DNA from: Actinomycetota bacterium
Lineage (GTDB): Bacteria > Actinomycetota > Thermoleophilia > RBG-16-64-13
Assembly: GCA_003157225.1 (NCBI GenBank)
Contig: PMIZ01000214.1
Location: 1,856-7,815 of the forward strand
Length of the DNA stretch: 5,960 bases
Direction: 5' to 3'
Shown: positions 5,782 to 5,960 of the stretch, piece by piece
Numbering within the stretch: position 1 is the stretch's first letter
How the letters are laid out: each line of letters begins with the position of its first letter
Position numbers and translations under genes: made by a program
Notes under the pieces: generated by a model
Seen by the model: only the letters and a program-made list of their open reading frames with translations
What the model was told of the DNA's origin: nothing
Database searches by the model: none

Positions 5782-5824
5782 ACTTTTAATCCGATGGTCG
5801 ATGGTTCGAGTCCATCACGGCTCA
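5782..5824 (+). other. Phage attachment junction (attR): 3' part of a tRNA-Lys gene
   Basis: The sequence folds as the 3' part of a tRNA. It has an anticodon loop CTTTTAA (5783-5789; anticodon TTT, lysine), the 3' anticodon strand TCCGA (5790-5794), and variable loop TGGTC (5795-5799). The T-arm is GATGG / TTCGAGT / CCATC (5800-5816) with a perfect 5-base stem. The acceptor strand ACGGCTC (5817-5823) and discriminator A (5824) complete it. CCA is not encoded. The 5' half is absent: the five bases before the loop (CTCCA) do not pair with TCCGA, and no GAGCCGT or D-arm lies upstream. A 3' tRNA part beside an integrase gene is the classic core of a tRNA-targeting phage, so I call 5782-5824 the core at the right junction. 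The exact left edge is uncertain by a few bases. Confidence 0.85.
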
Positions 5825-5834
5825 TTGAAGGACA

Positions 5835-5866
5835 AAGCCCCGATCGTGCGGGGCTTCTTCGTATTT
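5835..5866 (+). terminator. Intrinsic terminator of the host tRNA gene
   Basis: AAGCCCCG (5835-5842) pairs perfectly with CGGGGCTT (5849-5856) around a 6-base loop, and the T-rich CTTCGTATTT follows. It starts 11 bases after the tRNA discriminator base, the normal place for a tRNA terminator. It is probably the host's original one, now cut off from the tRNA promoter by the prophage. It could still end rightward transcription leaving the integrase. Confidence 0.8.
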
Positions 5867-5960
5867 GGAGAGTGTGTCGGGTTGCCCGATGAAGGGCCAT
5901 GCTGGGGCCGATGTTCACCGAATGAACACCACGCGGCGCGGAAAGCCCGGAAAGAGCAGG
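5867..5960. other. Host flank right of the prophage, no gene assigned
   Basis: This holds 94 bases of presumed host chromosome. A reading frame opens at ATG 5889 and again at ATG 5922 (MNTTRRGKPGKSR) and runs off the window, but neither start has a good ribosome binding site and the peptide is not recognisable. A perfect dyad TGTTCA-N5-TGAACA spans 5912-5928. Nothing more can be supported. Confidence 0.4.

Larger units (their letters stand above)
1..5824. mobile_element. Right end of a tailed-phage prophage (partial)
   Basis: Terminase small and large subunit genes, a cargo toxin-antitoxin pair and a tyrosine integrase lie in one block that ends in a partial tRNA gene. The right boundary is set at the discriminator base of the tRNA remnant, because the sequence after it looks like an ordinary tRNA terminator and host flank. 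The left end lies outside the window. Packaging genes run leftward, while cargo and integrase run rightward toward the attachment site. Portal, capsid and tail genes would be expected further left. The alternative is a free or circular phage genome, in which case the tRNA remnant would be attP. Both terminase subunits and the integrase appear intact, so nothing here shows that the element is dead. Confidence 0.85.

Noticed and set aside
5583..5789. A small gene downstream of the integrase (68 codons)
   Set aside because: It has no ribosome binding site, runs through the repeat block and into the tRNA remnant, and its peptide shows no recognisable features.
5748..5824. A complete tRNA gene at the right end
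   Set aside because: The anticodon stem does not pair on its 5' side, and there is no D-arm and no acceptor strand complementary to ACGGCTC. Only the 3' part is present.

Overview
This window looks like the right-hand end of an integrated temperate phage (prophage) in a GC-rich bacterium, together with about 135 bases of host chromosome beyond it. The DNA is GC-rich by eye, with strong G/C third-position bias in the genes. The tRNA remnant at the right end does not encode its CCA tail. Both fit an actinobacterial or similar high-GC host, but the window holds no taxonomic marker and this assignment is weak.

Left part (1-2176, minus strand): the phage DNA-packaging module, read right to left. 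It holds a terminase small subunit (terS), a GpA-type terminase large subunit (terL) whose start overlaps the end of terS, and after an 82-base gap the first 27 codons of a ParB-like protein that runs off the left edge. An A/T-richer divergent spacer (about 2177-2313) separates this module from everything to its right.

Middle part (2314-4080, plus strand): three genes in the position where phages often carry cargo. The first encodes a protein of about 357 residues that I cannot assign. The other two are a clear MntA-HepT toxin-antitoxin pair: a minimal nucleotidyltransferase with an intact GSX10DXD motif, and a HEPN-family toxin with an intact RX4HXY motif. They overlap by 17 bases. In characterised pairs the nucleotidyltransferase silences the HEPN RNase by adding AMP to the tyrosine of that motif.

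Right part (4081-5960): a 197-base spacer with hairpins, then a tyrosine recombinase (integrase) with all catalytic residues and an unusual four-cysteine zinc-ribbon-like insert near its N-terminus. Downstream of the integrase lies a stretch without genes. It holds a tandem 12-mer, an inverted pair of another 12-mer and a related tandem 9-mer, which I read as candidate arm-type integrase sites. Next comes the 3' part of a tRNA gene, from the anticodon loop (UUU, lysine) to the discriminator base, with no 5' half. A tRNA-type intrinsic terminator follows at once. This is what an attR junction looks like when a phage integrates in the 3' end of a tRNA-Lys gene. The intact tRNA should lie at the far left end of the prophage, outside the window.

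The best candidates for something undescribed are the unassigned protein next to the toxin-antitoxin pair and the zinc-ribbon integrase with its putative arm-site array. The other genes belong to known families.
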